Numbered from the stretch's first letter, positions 50,325-59,838 are shown. The stretch: DNA of 64,000 nt from Acidimangrovimonas pyrenivorans (GCF_042643245.1 NZ_JBHRSK010000004.1:620001-684000), one strand, 5' to 3'. Notes: generated by a model not told the origin, from the letters alone. Numbers and translations are program-made.

Positions 50325-50479
50325 GCGTCCCTCCGCCCCGTGTTTCGCTCAGCATTAGCCGCAAACCCGTGCAACGGCCAGCCATCCGCCCCGATCCGTC
50401 CCCAGGCGGCAAATTCCCATCGTTCTCGCCGAGGCGCCGCGCTAGGCTCGCCCCGACTCGGGGATAAGGAGCGCAAGGC

Positions 50480-52105
50480 ATGAACGACTGGTGGCGCGGC
50501 GCGGTGATCTACCAGATCTATCCGCGCAGCTTTCAGGACAGCGACGGCGACGGTATCGGCGACCTGCCCGGCATCACCCGCCGCCTCGACCATGTCGCGG
50601 CTCTGGGGGCCGACGCGATCTGGCTGTCGCCGTTCTTCGCCTCGCCGATGGCCGACATGGGCTACGACGTCTCGGACTACACCGCCGTCGATCCGCTGTT
50701 CGGCCGGATGGCCGATTTCGACGCGCTGGTGCGGCGCGCCCACGCGCTCGGCCTGAAGGTGATCATCGACCAGGTACTCAGCCATTCCTCGGACCGGCAC
50801 CCGTGGTTCGCCGAAAGCCGCGCCGACCGCGACAATCCCAAGGCCGACTGGTATGTCTGGGCCGATCCGCTGGCCAACGGCGCGCCGCCCAATGACTGGC
50901 TCTCGGTCTTCGGCGGCCCGGCCTGGGCCTGGGAGCCGCGCCGGCGGCAATATTACCTGCACAACTTCCTGGCGGCGCAGCCCGACCTCAACTTCCACTG
51001 CCCCGAGGTGCAGGACGCGCTGCTCGACACGATGCGCTTCTGGCTCGACCGCGGGGTCGACGGGTTCCGCCTCGACACGGTCAATTTCTATTTCCACGAC
51101 AAGAAGTTGCGCAGCAATCCTCCAGCACCGCTGCGCGCTGGCGAAGACTGGCCGCCGGGCAATCCCTACGACATGCAGCTGCACCGCTATTCCAAGAACC
51201 AGCCCGAGAACATCGCCTTCCTGCAGCGCATGCGCGCCCTGCTCGACGGCTATGACGGGCGGATGCTGGTGGGCGAGGTCGGCGACGCCCATAACGCGGT
51301 CGCGCTGATGGCCGACTACACCCGCGGCACCGACCGGCTGCACATGGCCTATTCCTTCGAGATGCTCGGCCCGCAATTCACCGCCGCCCATTTCCGCGAC
51401 ACGGTCGAGGGCTTCTACAAGGCCGCGCCCGACGGCTGGCCGTGCTGGAGCTTCTCCAACCACGACGTCATCCGCCACGTCACCCGCTGGGCCGAGCACG
51501 GCAGCAGCCGCACGGCGCTGGCGCGGCAGGCGGCGGCGCTGCTGGCCGGGTTCCAGGGCACGCTCTGCCTCTACCAGGGCGAGGAGCTGGGCCAGACCGA
51601 GACCGAGCTGAGCTATGAAGAGCTCACCGACCCGGTCGGCCTGACCTTCTGGCCCGACAACAAGGGCCGCGACGGCTGCCGCACGCCGATGGTCTGGGAA
51701 GCGGAGGCGCCGGCGGCCGGCTTCAGCACCGGCACGCCCTGGCTGCCGGTCAAGCCGGCCCAGCAGGCCCATGCCGTCTCGACCCAGGGCAAGGGCTCGG
51801 TGCTGGAGGCCTATCGCGATCTGCTGGCATTCCGCCGCGCCACCCCGGCGCTGGTCTCGGGCGAAACCACCTTCCTCGCCCTGCCCGAGCCGCTGCTCGG
51901 CTTCTGGCGCGACGGACCGGAGCCGGTGCTCTGCCTCTACAACCTGTCGCCGGCCCCGCGCGCCCTGACCCTGACCGGCGACGCCCGCCTGATCGGCCCG
52001 TCGCAGGCCAGCCTGAGCAAGACCAGCCTCGCCCTGCCCGGCAACGGCTTCGCCTTCCTCGCGCCCCCGCCCGGCGCTGCGCGCCCAGGCCTCACACCGG
52101 CCTGA
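50480..52105 (+). CDS. Alpha-glucosidase (GH13)
   Basis: 541 aa. It starts MNDWWRGAVIYQIYPRSFQD, the GH13 alpha-glucosidase/oligo-1,6-glucosidase opening. Catalytic residues are in place: nucleophile Asp199 (GFRLDTVN), acid/base Glu266 (LVGEVGD) and Asp329 (FSNHDVIRH). It is intracellular, without a signal peptide. Probably cleaves alpha-glucosides such as maltose, sucrose or trehalose. No sugar transporter is adjacent. A repeat element lies at 52118, before the convergent rnd. Confidence 0.93.
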   Translation: MNDWWRGAVIYQIYPRSFQDSDGDGIGDLPGITRRLDHVAALGADAIWLSPFFASPMADMGYDVSDYTAVDPLFGRMADFDALVRRAHALGLKVIIDQVLSHSSDRHPWFAESRADRDNPKADWYVWADPLANGAPPNDWLSVFGGPAWAWEPRRRQYYLHNFLAAQPDLNFHCPEVQDALLDTMRFWLDRGVDGFRLDTVNFYFHDKKLRSNPPAPLRAGEDWPPGNPYDMQLHRYSKNQPENIAFLQRMRALLDGYDGRMLVGEVGDAHNAVALMADYTRGTDRLHMAYSFEMLGPQFTAAHFRDTVEGFYKAAPDGWPCWSFSNHDVIRHVTRWAEHGSSRTALARQAAALLAGFQGTLCLYQGEELGQTETELSYEELTDPVGLTFWPDNKGRDGCRTPMVWEAEAPAAGFSTGTPWLPVKPAQQAHAVSTQGKGSVLEAYRDLLAFRRATPALVSGETTFLALPEPLLGFWRDGPEPVLCLYNLSPAPRALTLTGDARLIGPSQASLSKTSLALPGNGFAFLAPPPGAARPGLTPA

Positions 52106-52117
52106 TTTCTTCTTTGC

Positions 52118-52160
52118 TGAAATACTCCGGGGGCCCGGGGGCTGGCCCCCGGCCCTGCCC
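52118..52160 (+). repeat. GAAATA/G-rich hairpin element, copy 3
   Basis: tgaaatactccgggggcccg then GGGGGC/GCCCCC hairpin and GGCC. It lies between convergent alpha-glucosidase and rnd genes. Shares the GAAATAC(T)CC-GGGGG box with copies at 15381, 19796 and 55701. Confidence 0.7.
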
Positions 52161-52177
52161 GCAGGCCCAGCCGGCTG

Positions 52178-53335
52178 TCAGAGCTTGACGACCCGGACGT
52201 AATTCCCCTTGGCGCCCAAGGCGATCTCGCCGTCGCACAGCCGCAGCGCGTCCGCGCCGAAGACCTCGGCGCGCCAGCCATGCAGCGCCGGCAGGTCGCG
52301 CTCGCCGGCCGCGATCATGTCGAGATCGGAGGCCGAGGCGATCAGCTTCGCCGCCACGCCCGAGCTTTCCGATTTCGCCTTCAGCAGCACCCGCAGCAGA
52401 TCGGCCAGCGCCGGGTTGACCTGCAATTGCTGGCGCCCGGCCGGCAGGCTCGGCGCGTCCTCGGGCTTCACCGCCAGCCCGGCCTTGACCGCGGCGAGGA
52501 TGCCCTCGGCGATCTCGCCGCGCCGGGCCTCGCGCAGCAGCAGCCGCGAGCGGCCCAGATCCTCGATCGAGCTCGGCTTGGTCGAGGCCAGCTCGAGCAG
52601 GGCGTCGTCCTTGAACACCCGCGCCCGCGGGATGTTGCGGCCCTGGGCATATTCCTCGCGGAACCGGGCCAGCTCGCGCACGACGGCGAGGAACTTGCCC
52701 GAATTGGTCCGCGTCTTGACCCGCTTCCAGGCCTCGGCCGGGTCGGTGACATAGGTCTTGGGCTCGGTCAGGACGCCCAGTTCCTCCTCGACCCACTTGT
52801 GCCGCCCGGTCTTCTCGATCTCGGCGGCGAGATATTCGTAGATCACCCGCAGATGGGTGACATCGGCCAGCGCGTAGGTCTTCTGCGCCTCGCTCAGCGG
52901 CCGCCGCGACCAGTCGGTGAAACGCGAGGTCTTGTCGAGCTTCTCATGCGCGACCTTGCGCACCAGCGTCTCGTAGCCGACCTGTTCGCCGAAGCCGCAG
53001 ACCATCGCCGCGACCTGGGTGTCGAACAGCGGATCGGGAAACACGCCGCCCTCGACATAGAAGATCTCGAGATCCTGCCGAGCGGCGTGGAACACCTTGA
53101 CCGTGTCGGTATGGCGGAACAGGTCGTAAAGCGGTTCGAGCGACATCCCCTCGACGAGCGGGTCGACCAGCACGGCCTCGCCGCCCTGCGATTCGGGCAG
53201 CGCCATCTGGATCAGGCAGAGCTTTGACCAGTAGCTGCGCTCGCGCAGGAATTCGGTGTCAAGGGTGACATAGGGGGCGGCTTTGGCGGCCTCGCAGAAG
53301 CGGGCCAGCTCTTCGGTCGTTGTGAGAGTCTTCAT
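52178..53335 (-). CDS. rnd: Ribonuclease D
   Basis: 3'-5' exoribonuclease that matures tRNA ends. 385 aa. DEDD exonuclease residues are seen in VTLDTEFLRERS (Asp, Glu), FHAARQDLEIF (Asp) and YALADVTHLRVIYEYL (Asp). The HRDC domains occupy the C-terminal half. Start MKTLTTTEE at 53335. It is convergent with the alpha-glucosidase gene. Confidence 0.96.
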   Translation of the reverse strand: MKTLTTTEELARFCEAAKAAPYVTLDTEFLRERSYWSKLCLIQMALPESQGGEAVLVDPLVEGMSLEPLYDLFRHTDTVKVFHAARQDLEIFYVEGGVFPDPLFDTQVAAMVCGFGEQVGYETLVRKVAHEKLDKTSRFTDWSRRPLSEAQKTYALADVTHLRVIYEYLAAEIEKTGRHKWVEEELGVLTEPKTYVTDPAEAWKRVKTRTNSGKFLAVVRELARFREEYAQGRNIPRARVFKDDALLELASTKPSSIEDLGRSRLLLREARRGEIAEGILAAVKAGLAVKPEDAPSLPAGRQQLQVNPALADLLRVLLKAKSESSGVAAKLIASASDLDMIAAGERDLPALHGWRAEVFGADALRLCDGEIALGAKGNYVRVVKL

Positions 53336-53546
53336 GCCTTTTCCGGCTGTCGCTGTCGCGCGGGGTCATCCCGCCCGAGTGCTATAGGCGCCGCGGACCG
53401 GAAAGGAAAGCCCCGGGCCGTCCGGCCCTCAGCCCGGTCCTCCGTCCGGCCCTCCGTCCGCCCCCGGCCCGCCCCTCGACCCGCCCCTCGGCGCCGCGCT
53501 CTTTGCCGCACCGCGCGCCTCTTGCCGGGCCTGCCGGCAGCGGGCC

Positions 53547-53622
53547 AAAAAAAACGCCCGCACGAGGCGGGCGTTAAGTTATTGAGGCAGGTTTCATACA
53601 GGCAAGAAACCTATCGAGCAGT
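53547..53622 (-). ncRNA. Small RNA with two hairpins and near-consensus promoter
   Basis: On the minus strand, -35 TTGGCC (53652-53657), a 17-bp spacer and -10 TATAAA (53629-53634) would start an RNA near 53622. It folds into AGGTTTC/GAAACCT (53589-53612, 10-base loop TTGCCTGTAT), a linker, and terminator AACGCCCGC/GCGGGCGTT (53553-53575) ending in eight U. Length about 76 nt. No start codon with a ribosome site. The terminator points away from the neighbouring coding genes, which both diverge from here, so it can only serve this RNA. Its target is unknown. Confidence 0.8.
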
Positions 53623-53628
53623 GCCCCC

Positions 53629-53657
53629 TTTATACGCATTCTTGACCTCAGGGCCAA
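53629..53657 (-). promoter_or_regulatory. Sigma70-like promoter of the small RNA
   Basis: TTGGCC, 17-bp spacer, TATAAA on the minus strand. Start expected near 53622. Confidence 0.75.
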
Positions 53658-53735
53658 GCTAAAAGTTTGAAAAGCCTGCAAAGCCCCTCTACCCTGCAAG
53701 CCAAGCAAAACAAGGGCAGACAGATTGTTGCGGCG

Positions 53736-55556
53736 ATGAGGGCAGGTTTTTTCAACATGCTGTTCGGCATGGCGCTGGCGGTTGCGACTGCTTACGCGGC
53801 AGCGGCCGAGTCGGCTGATTCCGGCTCCGATCCGGGCTATGGCATAGCTATGTATGGCAGCCCCGCCCTGCCACCCGATTTTGTGTCCCTGCCCTATGCC
53901 AATCCCGACGCGCCCAAGGGCGGGACGCTGCGGCTGGGCGATGTCGGCGGCTTCGATTCCCTCAACCCCTTCACGCTCAAGGGCCGGGCGCCGTGGTACC
54001 TGTCATCGCTGACGGTCGAGACGCTGCTCGGCCGCAGCATCGACGAGCCCTTCACCCTTTACGGTCTGCTCGCCGAATCGGTGCGCACCGGGCCGAATCG
54101 TCACTGGGTCGAATTCACGCTCAACCCCAAGGCCCGGTTCTCGGACGGCAACCCGGTCACGGTCGAGGACGTGATCTGGTCGTTCAAGACCCTGGCCAAG
54201 AGCCATCCGCTCTATGCCGGCGCCTGGGCCAAGGTGGCGACGGCGGAGAAGACCGGGCCGCGCACGGTCCGCTTCACCTTCAACACCGAGGATCGCGAGC
54301 TGCCGCTGATCCTCGGCCTGCGCCCGGTGCTGGAAAAGGCGCAGTGGCAGGGCAAGGATTTCGGCGCCTCGACGCTGATGCCGCCTGTCGGCTCGGGGCC
54401 CTATGTCGTCGACGACTTCGAGCCGGGCCGCTTCATCACCTTCAGGAAGAACCCGGACTGGTGGGGCAAGGACCTGCCCTTCAACCGCGGCCGCTTCAAC
54501 TTCGCCAAGATCCGCGTCGACTATTTCGGCGATGCCAGCGCCATGTTCGAGGCCTTCAAGGCCGGAGAGATCGACATCTACCGCGAAGGCAACCCGGTGA
54601 AATGGGCCAACAGCTACGGCTTCCCGGCGGCAAGGTCGGGCGAGGTTGTGCTCGACACCATCCCGCATCACCGGCCCTCGGGCATCGCCGGGCTGGTCTT
54701 CAACACCCGCAAGCCGATCTTCAAGGACTGGCGGGTGCGCCAGGCCCTGATCGACGCCTTCAACTTCGAATTCATCAACGAGACGGTGAATGGCGGGGCC
54801 GAGCCGCGGATCACCTCCTATTTCTCGAATTCCACCCTCGGCATGCGCCCCGGTCCGGCGACGGGCAAGGTCCGCGCCCTGCTCGAGCCGTTCAAGGACA
54901 GCCTGCTGCCCGGGGCGCTGTCGGGCTACGGCCTGCCGAAATCCGACGGCAGCGAACGCAACCGGCGCAACCTGCGCCGCGCGGTCAAGCTGCTGGCCGA
55001 GGCCGGCTGGACCGTCCAGGGCGGCGTGCTCAAGAACGCCGCCGGCCAGCCCTTCGCCTTCGACGTGCTGCTGCCCCAGGGCGCCGCCAGCATCGAGGCG
55101 GCGGTCAACATCTACATCCAGGCGCTCAAGCGGCTGGGCATCCAGGCCCGGATCACCACCGTCGACAGCGCCCAATATGTCGAGCGCACCAACAGCTACG
55201 ATTTCGACATGACCTGGTATATCCGCGCCCTGAGCATGTCGCCGGGCAACGAGCAGATGCTCTACTGGGGTCACGAAGGCGTGACGGAACCGGGCACCCG
55301 CAACTGGATGGGGATGAATTCGCCCGCCGCCGAGGCGATGATCCACACCCTGCTGACCTCAAAGGATCATGACGAATTCGTCGCCGCCACCCGGGCGATG
55401 GACCGGGTGTTGACCACGGGACGCTATGTCATCCCATTCTGGTATTCCGATGTCTCGCGCATTGCCCATTCCCGCCATCTGAAATATCCTTCGCACCTGC
55501 CGATTTGGGGGGACTGGCCCGGCTTTCTCCCCGATGTCTGGTGGTATGAGGACTGA
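53736..55556 (+). CDS. Orphan peptide-type ABC substrate-binding protein (YejA/AppA-like)
   Basis: 606 aa from ATG 53736 with a signal peptide (MRAGFFNMLFGMALAVATAY, cut near AAAAES). A TTG reading to 53667 would add 23 non-signal residues and is less likely. SBP_bac_5 landmarks: PYANPDAPKGGTLRLGDVGG, WVEFTLNPKARFSDGNPVTV and GIAGLVFNTRKPIFKDWRVR. It most resembles the YejA branch (ligands such as microcin C-like peptides). No permease or ATPase is next to it, so it must use another transporter, or these lie elsewhere. Confidence 0.88.
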   Translation: MRAGFFNMLFGMALAVATAYAAAAESADSGSDPGYGIAMYGSPALPPDFVSLPYANPDAPKGGTLRLGDVGGFDSLNPFTLKGRAPWYLSSLTVETLLGRSIDEPFTLYGLLAESVRTGPNRHWVEFTLNPKARFSDGNPVTVEDVIWSFKTLAKSHPLYAGAWAKVATAEKTGPRTVRFTFNTEDRELPLILGLRPVLEKAQWQGKDFGASTLMPPVGSGPYVVDDFEPGRFITFRKNPDWWGKDLPFNRGRFNFAKIRVDYFGDASAMFEAFKAGEIDIYREGNPVKWANSYGFPAARSGEVVLDTIPHHRPSGIAGLVFNTRKPIFKDWRVRQALIDAFNFEFINETVNGGAEPRITSYFSNSTLGMRPGPATGKVRALLEPFKDSLLPGALSGYGLPKSDGSERNRRNLRRAVKLLAEAGWTVQGGVLKNAAGQPFAFDVLLPQGAASIEAAVNIYIQALKRLGIQARITTVDSAQYVERTNSYDFDMTWYIRALSMSPGNEQMLYWGHEGVTEPGTRNWMGMNSPAAEAMIHTLLTSKDHDEFVAATRAMDRVLTTGRYVIPFWYSDVSRIAHSRHLKYPSHLPIWGDWPGFLPDVWWYED

Positions 55557-55560
55557 GAGC

Positions 55561-55674
55561 ATGAAAAAAACACTCCTTCTGGTGTGCCTTCTGGGGCTCG
55601 CCGCCTGCAACACCGTCGACGGCATCGGCCGCGACATCTCCGGCACCGCGCAACGCGTCGGCAGCTGGTTCTAG
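55561..55674 (+). CDS. Entericidin-family small lipoprotein
   Basis: 37 aa: MKKTLLLVCLLGLAAC, then NTVDGIGRDISGTAQRVGSW and a terminal Phe. The lipobox LAAC gives a lipid-anchored mature peptide of 22 residues. The motif ACNTVxGxGxDI is that of entericidins EcnA/B. Most such peptides in alphaproteobacteria have no proven toxin role. It begins 4 bp after the binding-protein gene and is probably cotranscribed with it. Confidence 0.9.
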   Translation: MKKTLLLVCLLGLAACNTVDGIGRDISGTAQRVGSWF

Positions 55675-55700
55675 CAACCAACCCGGCCATTTCCTCTCAG

Positions 55701-55757
55701 GGGAGATATCCTCGGGGGGTCAGGCCGCAGGTCGAGGGGGGCAGTCAGCCCCCCTTT
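55701..55757 (+). repeat. GAAATA/G-rich hairpin element, copy 4
   Basis: gggagatatcctcggggggt, then GGGGGGC...GCCCCCCTTT. The hairpin with TTTCCTTTTC at its end could also terminate the entericidin transcript. Shares the GATATCCTCGGGGG box with copy 2. Confidence 0.65.
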
Positions 55758-55845
55758 CCTTTTCCGGCCTCTGCGACCGTCGCCCGCCGGCGACGCGGTC
55801 CTGAGGCGGACCCGGAGGGGCCGAGGCGCCCCTCCGACGATCGGC

Positions 55846-57216
55846 TTACAGCGCCGCGGCGCGCTGCATCTGGTGGCGCGAGGACAGTTCCTCGGCGACC
55901 AGGAAGGCCAGTTCCAGCGACTGGCTGGCGTTGAGCCGCGGGTCGCAGGCGGTGTGGTAGCGCAGCGACAGGTTCTCGTCGGTCACCGCCCGGACGCCGC
56001 CGGTGCATTCGGTGACGTCGCGGCCGGTCATCTCGAAATGCACCCCGCCCGGGATCGTCCCCTCGGCATTGTGCACCGCGAAGAACTCGCGCACCTCGCT
56101 GAGGATGCGGTCGAACGGCCGGGTCTTGTAGCCCGAGTCCGACTTGATGACGTTGCCGTGCATCGGATCGCAGGTCCAGGCCACCTTGGCGCCCATCTCC
56201 TCGACCGCGCGCACCAGCCTGGGCAGGTGGTCGCCCACCTTGCCAGCGCCGAAGCGGGCGATCAGGGTCAGCCGGCCGGCCTCGTTCTCGGGGTTCAGCT
56301 TCTCGATCAGCACCCTGAGGTCGTCGGTGGTCAGCGACGGCCCGCATTTCAGCCCGACCGGGTTCTGCACGCCGCGGCAGAACTCGACATGCGCCCCGTC
56401 GGGCTGCCGGGTGCGGTCGCCGATCCAGATCATGTGGCCCGAGCCCGCCACCGGCAGGCCCGAGGTCGAATCGATCCGGCACAGCGCCTCCTCGTATTCC
56501 AGCAGCAGCGCCTCGTGGCTGGTGTAGAAATCGACCGTCGACAGCGCCTTGTTGGTCTCGCCGTTGACCCCGGCCGCGGTCATGAAGTCGAGCGCGTCCG
56601 AGATCCGGTTCGACAGCTCGCGGTAGCGCTCGGCCTTGTCGCTCTCGGCGAAGCCCAGCGTCCAGCTGTGGACCCGGTGGATGTCGGCGAAACCGCCGGT
56701 CGAGAAGGCGCGCAGCAGGTTCAGCGTCGCCGCCGCCTGGGTATAGGCCTGCAGCATCCGCGCCGGATCGGGGATCCGCGCCTCGGGGGTGAAGTCGAAG
56801 CCGTTGATGATGTCGCCGCGATAGCTCGGCAGCTCGACATCGCCCTGTTTCTCCATCGGCGCCGAGCGCGGCTTGGCGAATTGCCCGGCCATGCGGCCGA
56901 CCTTCACCACCGGCACCTTGGCGCCATAGGTCAGCACGACCGCCATCTGCAGCATCACCTTGAAAGTGTCGCGGATGTTGTCGGCCGAGAATTCGGCAAA
57001 GCTCTCGGCGCAGTCGCCGCCCTGGAGCAGGAAGGCGCGGCCCTCGGCGACCTCGCCCAGCTTGCGTTTCAGCCGGCGCGCCTCGCCGGCAAAGACCAGC
57101 GGCGGAAACTTCGCAAGCTGTCCCTCGACAGCGTTCAGCGCATCCCGATCCGGATAATCGGGCATCTGCACGCGCGGCAGGGCGCGCCAGTCAGACTTGT
57201 TCCAGCCCTTGGTCAT
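55846..57216 (-). CDS. Class II (plant-type) DAHP synthase
   Basis: First step of the shikimate pathway: condenses PEP and erythrose 4-phosphate. 456 aa. It starts MTKGWNKSDWRALPRVQMPD and has class-II motifs LVFAGEARRLKRKLGEVAEG, FLLQGGDCAESFAEF, and VAWTCDPMHGN and GGVHFEMTGRDVTECTGG (metal and substrate residues). Class II is the usual form in Rhodobacteraceae. Divergent from the GlxA-type regulator across 179 bp. Confidence 0.95.
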   Translation of the reverse strand: MTKGWNKSDWRALPRVQMPDYPDRDALNAVEGQLAKFPPLVFAGEARRLKRKLGEVAEGRAFLLQGGDCAESFAEFSADNIRDTFKVMLQMAVVLTYGAKVPVVKVGRMAGQFAKPRSAPMEKQGDVELPSYRGDIINGFDFTPEARIPDPARMLQAYTQAAATLNLLRAFSTGGFADIHRVHSWTLGFAESDKAERYRELSNRISDALDFMTAAGVNGETNKALSTVDFYTSHEALLLEYEEALCRIDSTSGLPVAGSGHMIWIGDRTRQPDGAHVEFCRGVQNPVGLKCGPSLTTDDLRVLIEKLNPENEAGRLTLIARFGAGKVGDHLPRLVRAVEEMGAKVAWTCDPMHGNVIKSDSGYKTRPFDRILSEVREFFAVHNAEGTIPGGVHFEMTGRDVTECTGGVRAVTDENLSLRYHTACDPRLNASQSLELAFLVAEELSSRHQMQRAAAL

Positions 57217-57395
57217 GGTCCTCTCCAGCAGTTACAGCGCGGGGGTCCGCGCCTGGGGGGCCTTATAAGCAAGGGGCGCGGCGATGCAAAGCGCCAATCC
57301 CGCCTTCCCCGAGCCCCGGCCATGCCGTCGTATCTCTTGCGGCGAATGACGATTCCTGTTTCCGTGCGCCAGATTCGACATAGACTGGTCGCGCC

Positions 57396-58457
57396 ATGAC
57401 AAATACCTCGCGCAGAATCGCCCCGGCATCCTCCGCCCCGGCAACGCGCCCCGCGGCTTCCGGCACCGGACCCCGGCCCGGCTCCATGCGCACGGGCACG
57501 CCGCGGCGCTTCGTCTTCCTGCTGCTCGACCAGTTCACCATGCTGTCCTTCGCCGGTGGCGTCGAGCCGTTGCGCATTGCCAACCGCATCGCCGGGCGCG
57601 AGCTCTACAGCTGGGCGCTGGCCGGCGAAGGCGGCGAGTTCGTCACCTGTTCGAACGGCGCCTCGTTCAAGCTCGACATGGGGCTGGACGAGTTGACGCG
57701 CGAGGACGTGGTGCTGGTCTGCGGCGGCATCGACGTCCAGAAGGCGACCACCAAGGCAGTGCTGAACTGGCTCCGGCGCGAGGCGCGCCGCGGCGCGGTG
57801 CTGGGCGGGCTGTGCACCGGCGCCTACCCGCTGGCCCGGGCCGGGCTGCTGGACGGCAAGCGGGCGACGATCCACTGGGAGAACCAGGACGGCTTTCTCG
57901 AGGAATTCGACGAGGTCAACCTGACCAAGTCGGTCTTCGTCGTCGACGGCAACCGGATGTCGACCGCCGGCGGCACCTCGTCGATCGACCTGATGCTGAA
58001 GATCATCGCCGACGACCACGGCGACGAGCTGGCCAATACCGTCGCCGACCAGCTGATCTATTCCACCATCCGCACCGACCAGGACACCCAGCGGCTGTCG
58101 ATCCCGACCCGGATCGGCGTCCGCCACCCCAAGCTGGCCGGGGTGATCCAGCGCATGGAGAACGCGATCGAGGACCCGGTCAGCCCGTCGGAGCTGGCGC
58201 GCGAGGTCGGCATGTCGACGCGCCAGCTCGAACGGCTGTTCCGCCGCTACCTCAACCGCAGCCCCAAGCGTTACTACATGGAACTGCGGCTGCAGAAGGC
58301 GCGTAACCTGTTGATGCAGACCGATATGAGCGTGATCAACGTGGCCCTGGCCTGCGGCTTCGCCAGCCCGTCGCATTTCTCGAAATGCTATCGCGCCCAT
58401 TACAGCACAACACCGTATCGTGAACGCGGCACCCACGGCACGCGGCTGTCGATCTAG
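57396..58457 (+). CDS. GlxA-type transcriptional regulator (DJ-1/PfpI + AraC HTH)
   Basis: 353 aa. A Pro/Arg-rich N-terminal tail (1-35) leads to a DJ-1/PfpI-like domain (about 36-210; RFVFLLLDQFTMLSFAGGVE, the GGLCTGAYPLARAGLL elbow, GKRATIHWENQDGFLEEF) and an AraC HTH (about 250-345; SPSELAREVGMSTRQLERLF and VNVALACGFASPSHFSKCYR). The elbow Cys is in LCTGAY. Members often regulate quaternary-amine or amino-acid catabolism; the target is unknown. It lies 170 bp upstream of the Liv-type operon, a plausible target. Confidence 0.92.
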   Translation: MTNTSRRIAPASSAPATRPAASGTGPRPGSMRTGTPRRFVFLLLDQFTMLSFAGGVEPLRIANRIAGRELYSWALAGEGGEFVTCSNGASFKLDMGLDELTREDVVLVCGGIDVQKATTKAVLNWLRREARRGAVLGGLCTGAYPLARAGLLDGKRATIHWENQDGFLEEFDEVNLTKSVFVVDGNRMSTAGGTSSIDLMLKIIADDHGDELANTVADQLIYSTIRTDQDTQRLSIPTRIGVRHPKLAGVIQRMENAIEDPVSPSELAREVGMSTRQLERLFRRYLNRSPKRYYMELRLQKARNLLMQTDMSVINVALACGFASPSHFSKCYRAHYSTTPYRERGTHGTRLSI

Positions 58458-58627
58458 CCTCCTGTCCCCCTCCGATCGCGCGGATTTTCAAGGGAAATGC
58501 CGGCCCCGGCCGGGGGCTGAAACAGGCCCAATTCCGATCCGTGATGTTACCCATTCGAATGGCTTTTCTTTTCCGATTTGCCCCTCTAGGGTTGCCGCAG
58601 GGTTTCGATCCAACATGGGAGTATGAA

Positions 58628-59812
58628 ATGAAAAAACTTCTTCTGGCCACCGCGGCCTGCGCGCTGGCGGCGACCGGCGCCACGGCCAAGGACGTCAAGA
58701 TCGGCGTGATCCTGGGCTTCACCGGGCCGCTGGAATCCATCACCCCGGCCATGGGTGACGCCGCCGAGATGGCGATGAAGGAAGTCAACGCCTCGGGCAA
58801 CTTCATGGACGGCGACACCATCGTGGCCGACCGTGGCGACTCGACCTGCATCGACGCAACCGCCGCCACCGCGACGGCCGAACGCCTGGTGACCTCGGAC
58901 AAGGTCAAGGGCATCATGGGCGCCGACTGCTCGGGCGTCACCGGCGCCATTCTGCAGAACGTCGCGCGTCCGAACGGCGTCGTGATGATCTCGCCCTCGG
59001 CGACCTCGCCGGGCCTGACCACCGCGCCCGATGACGGCCTGTTCTTCCGCACCGCGCCGTCGGACGCCCGCCAGGGCCAGGTGATGGCCGACGTGATCAT
59101 GGGCAAGGGCATCAAGTCGGTCGCCCTGACCTATACCAACAACGACTACGGCAAGGGTCTGGCCGACAGCTTCCAGAAAGCCTACGAGAAGGCCGGCGGC
59201 AAGGTCACCATCTCGGTCCCGCATGAGGACGGCAAGGCCGACTACTCGGCCGAAGTCGGCTCGCTGGCCTCGGCCGGCGGCGACATGCTGGTGGTTGCCG
59301 GCTATGTCGACCAGGGCGGCAAGGGCATCATCCAAGCCGCGCTCGACACCGGCGCCTTCGACAGCTTCTACCTGCCCGACGGCATGTATGGCGACGTGCT
59401 GATGAAGACCTTCGGCAAGGACCTGGACAACACCATCGGCGACGTTCCCGGCACCGACAGCCAGGGCGCCAAGGACTTCATCGACCTGGCCAAGAAGGCC
59501 GGCTTCGACGGCACCTCGTCCTTCACCGCCGAGTCCTACGACGCCGCCGCGCTGATCATGCTTGCCATGCAGGCCGCCCATTCGACCGACTCCAAGGTCT
59601 ACAAGGACAAGGTGATGGACGTCGCCAACGCCCCGGGCGAGAAGATCTATCCCGGCCAGCTGGGCAAGGCGCTCAAGCTGATCTCGGAAGGCAAGGACAT
59701 CGACTATGTCGGCGCCTCGGCCGTGGAACTGATCGGCCCCGGCGAAGCCCGCGGCAACTACAAGATCTACGGCTTCAAGGACGGCAAGCGCGTCACTCTG
59801 GAATACAAGTGA
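58628..59812 (+). CDS. Branched-chain amino-acid-type ABC substrate-binding protein
   Basis: 394 aa. Signal peptide about 1-20 (LLLATAACALAATGATA), GGGAGTATGAA site. Type I periplasmic fold (LivJ family): DVKIGVILGFTGPLESITPA, PSATSPGLTTAPDDGLFFRT, FTAESYDAAALIMLAMQAAH. Two Cys (CIDA, ADCSG) may pair. It is first gene of a J-G-F-H-M operon with a hairpin behind it. Confidence 0.94.
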   Translation: MKKLLLATAACALAATGATAKDVKIGVILGFTGPLESITPAMGDAAEMAMKEVNASGNFMDGDTIVADRGDSTCIDATAATATAERLVTSDKVKGIMGADCSGVTGAILQNVARPNGVVMISPSATSPGLTTAPDDGLFFRTAPSDARQGQVMADVIMGKGIKSVALTYTNNDYGKGLADSFQKAYEKAGGKVTISVPHEDGKADYSAEVGSLASAGGDMLVVAGYVDQGGKGIIQAALDTGAFDSFYLPDGMYGDVLMKTFGKDLDNTIGDVPGTDSQGAKDFIDLAKKAGFDGTSSFTAESYDAAALIMLAMQAAHSTDSKVYKDKVMDVANAPGEKIYPGQLGKALKLISEGKDIDYVGASAVELIGPGEARGNYKIYGFKDGKRVTLEYK

Positions 59813-59838
59813 TCGCCATCTGGTGAAGAAAAAGCATT

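Larger units (their letters stand above)
53336..53735. other. Divergent intergenic region with small-RNA gene
   Basis: 400 bp between rnd and the binding-protein gene. The rnd side (53336-53530) is GC-rich and shows no gene. The rest holds a small RNA on the minus strand (53547-53622) and the promoter region of the binding protein. No protein gene is seen. Confidence 0.7.
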
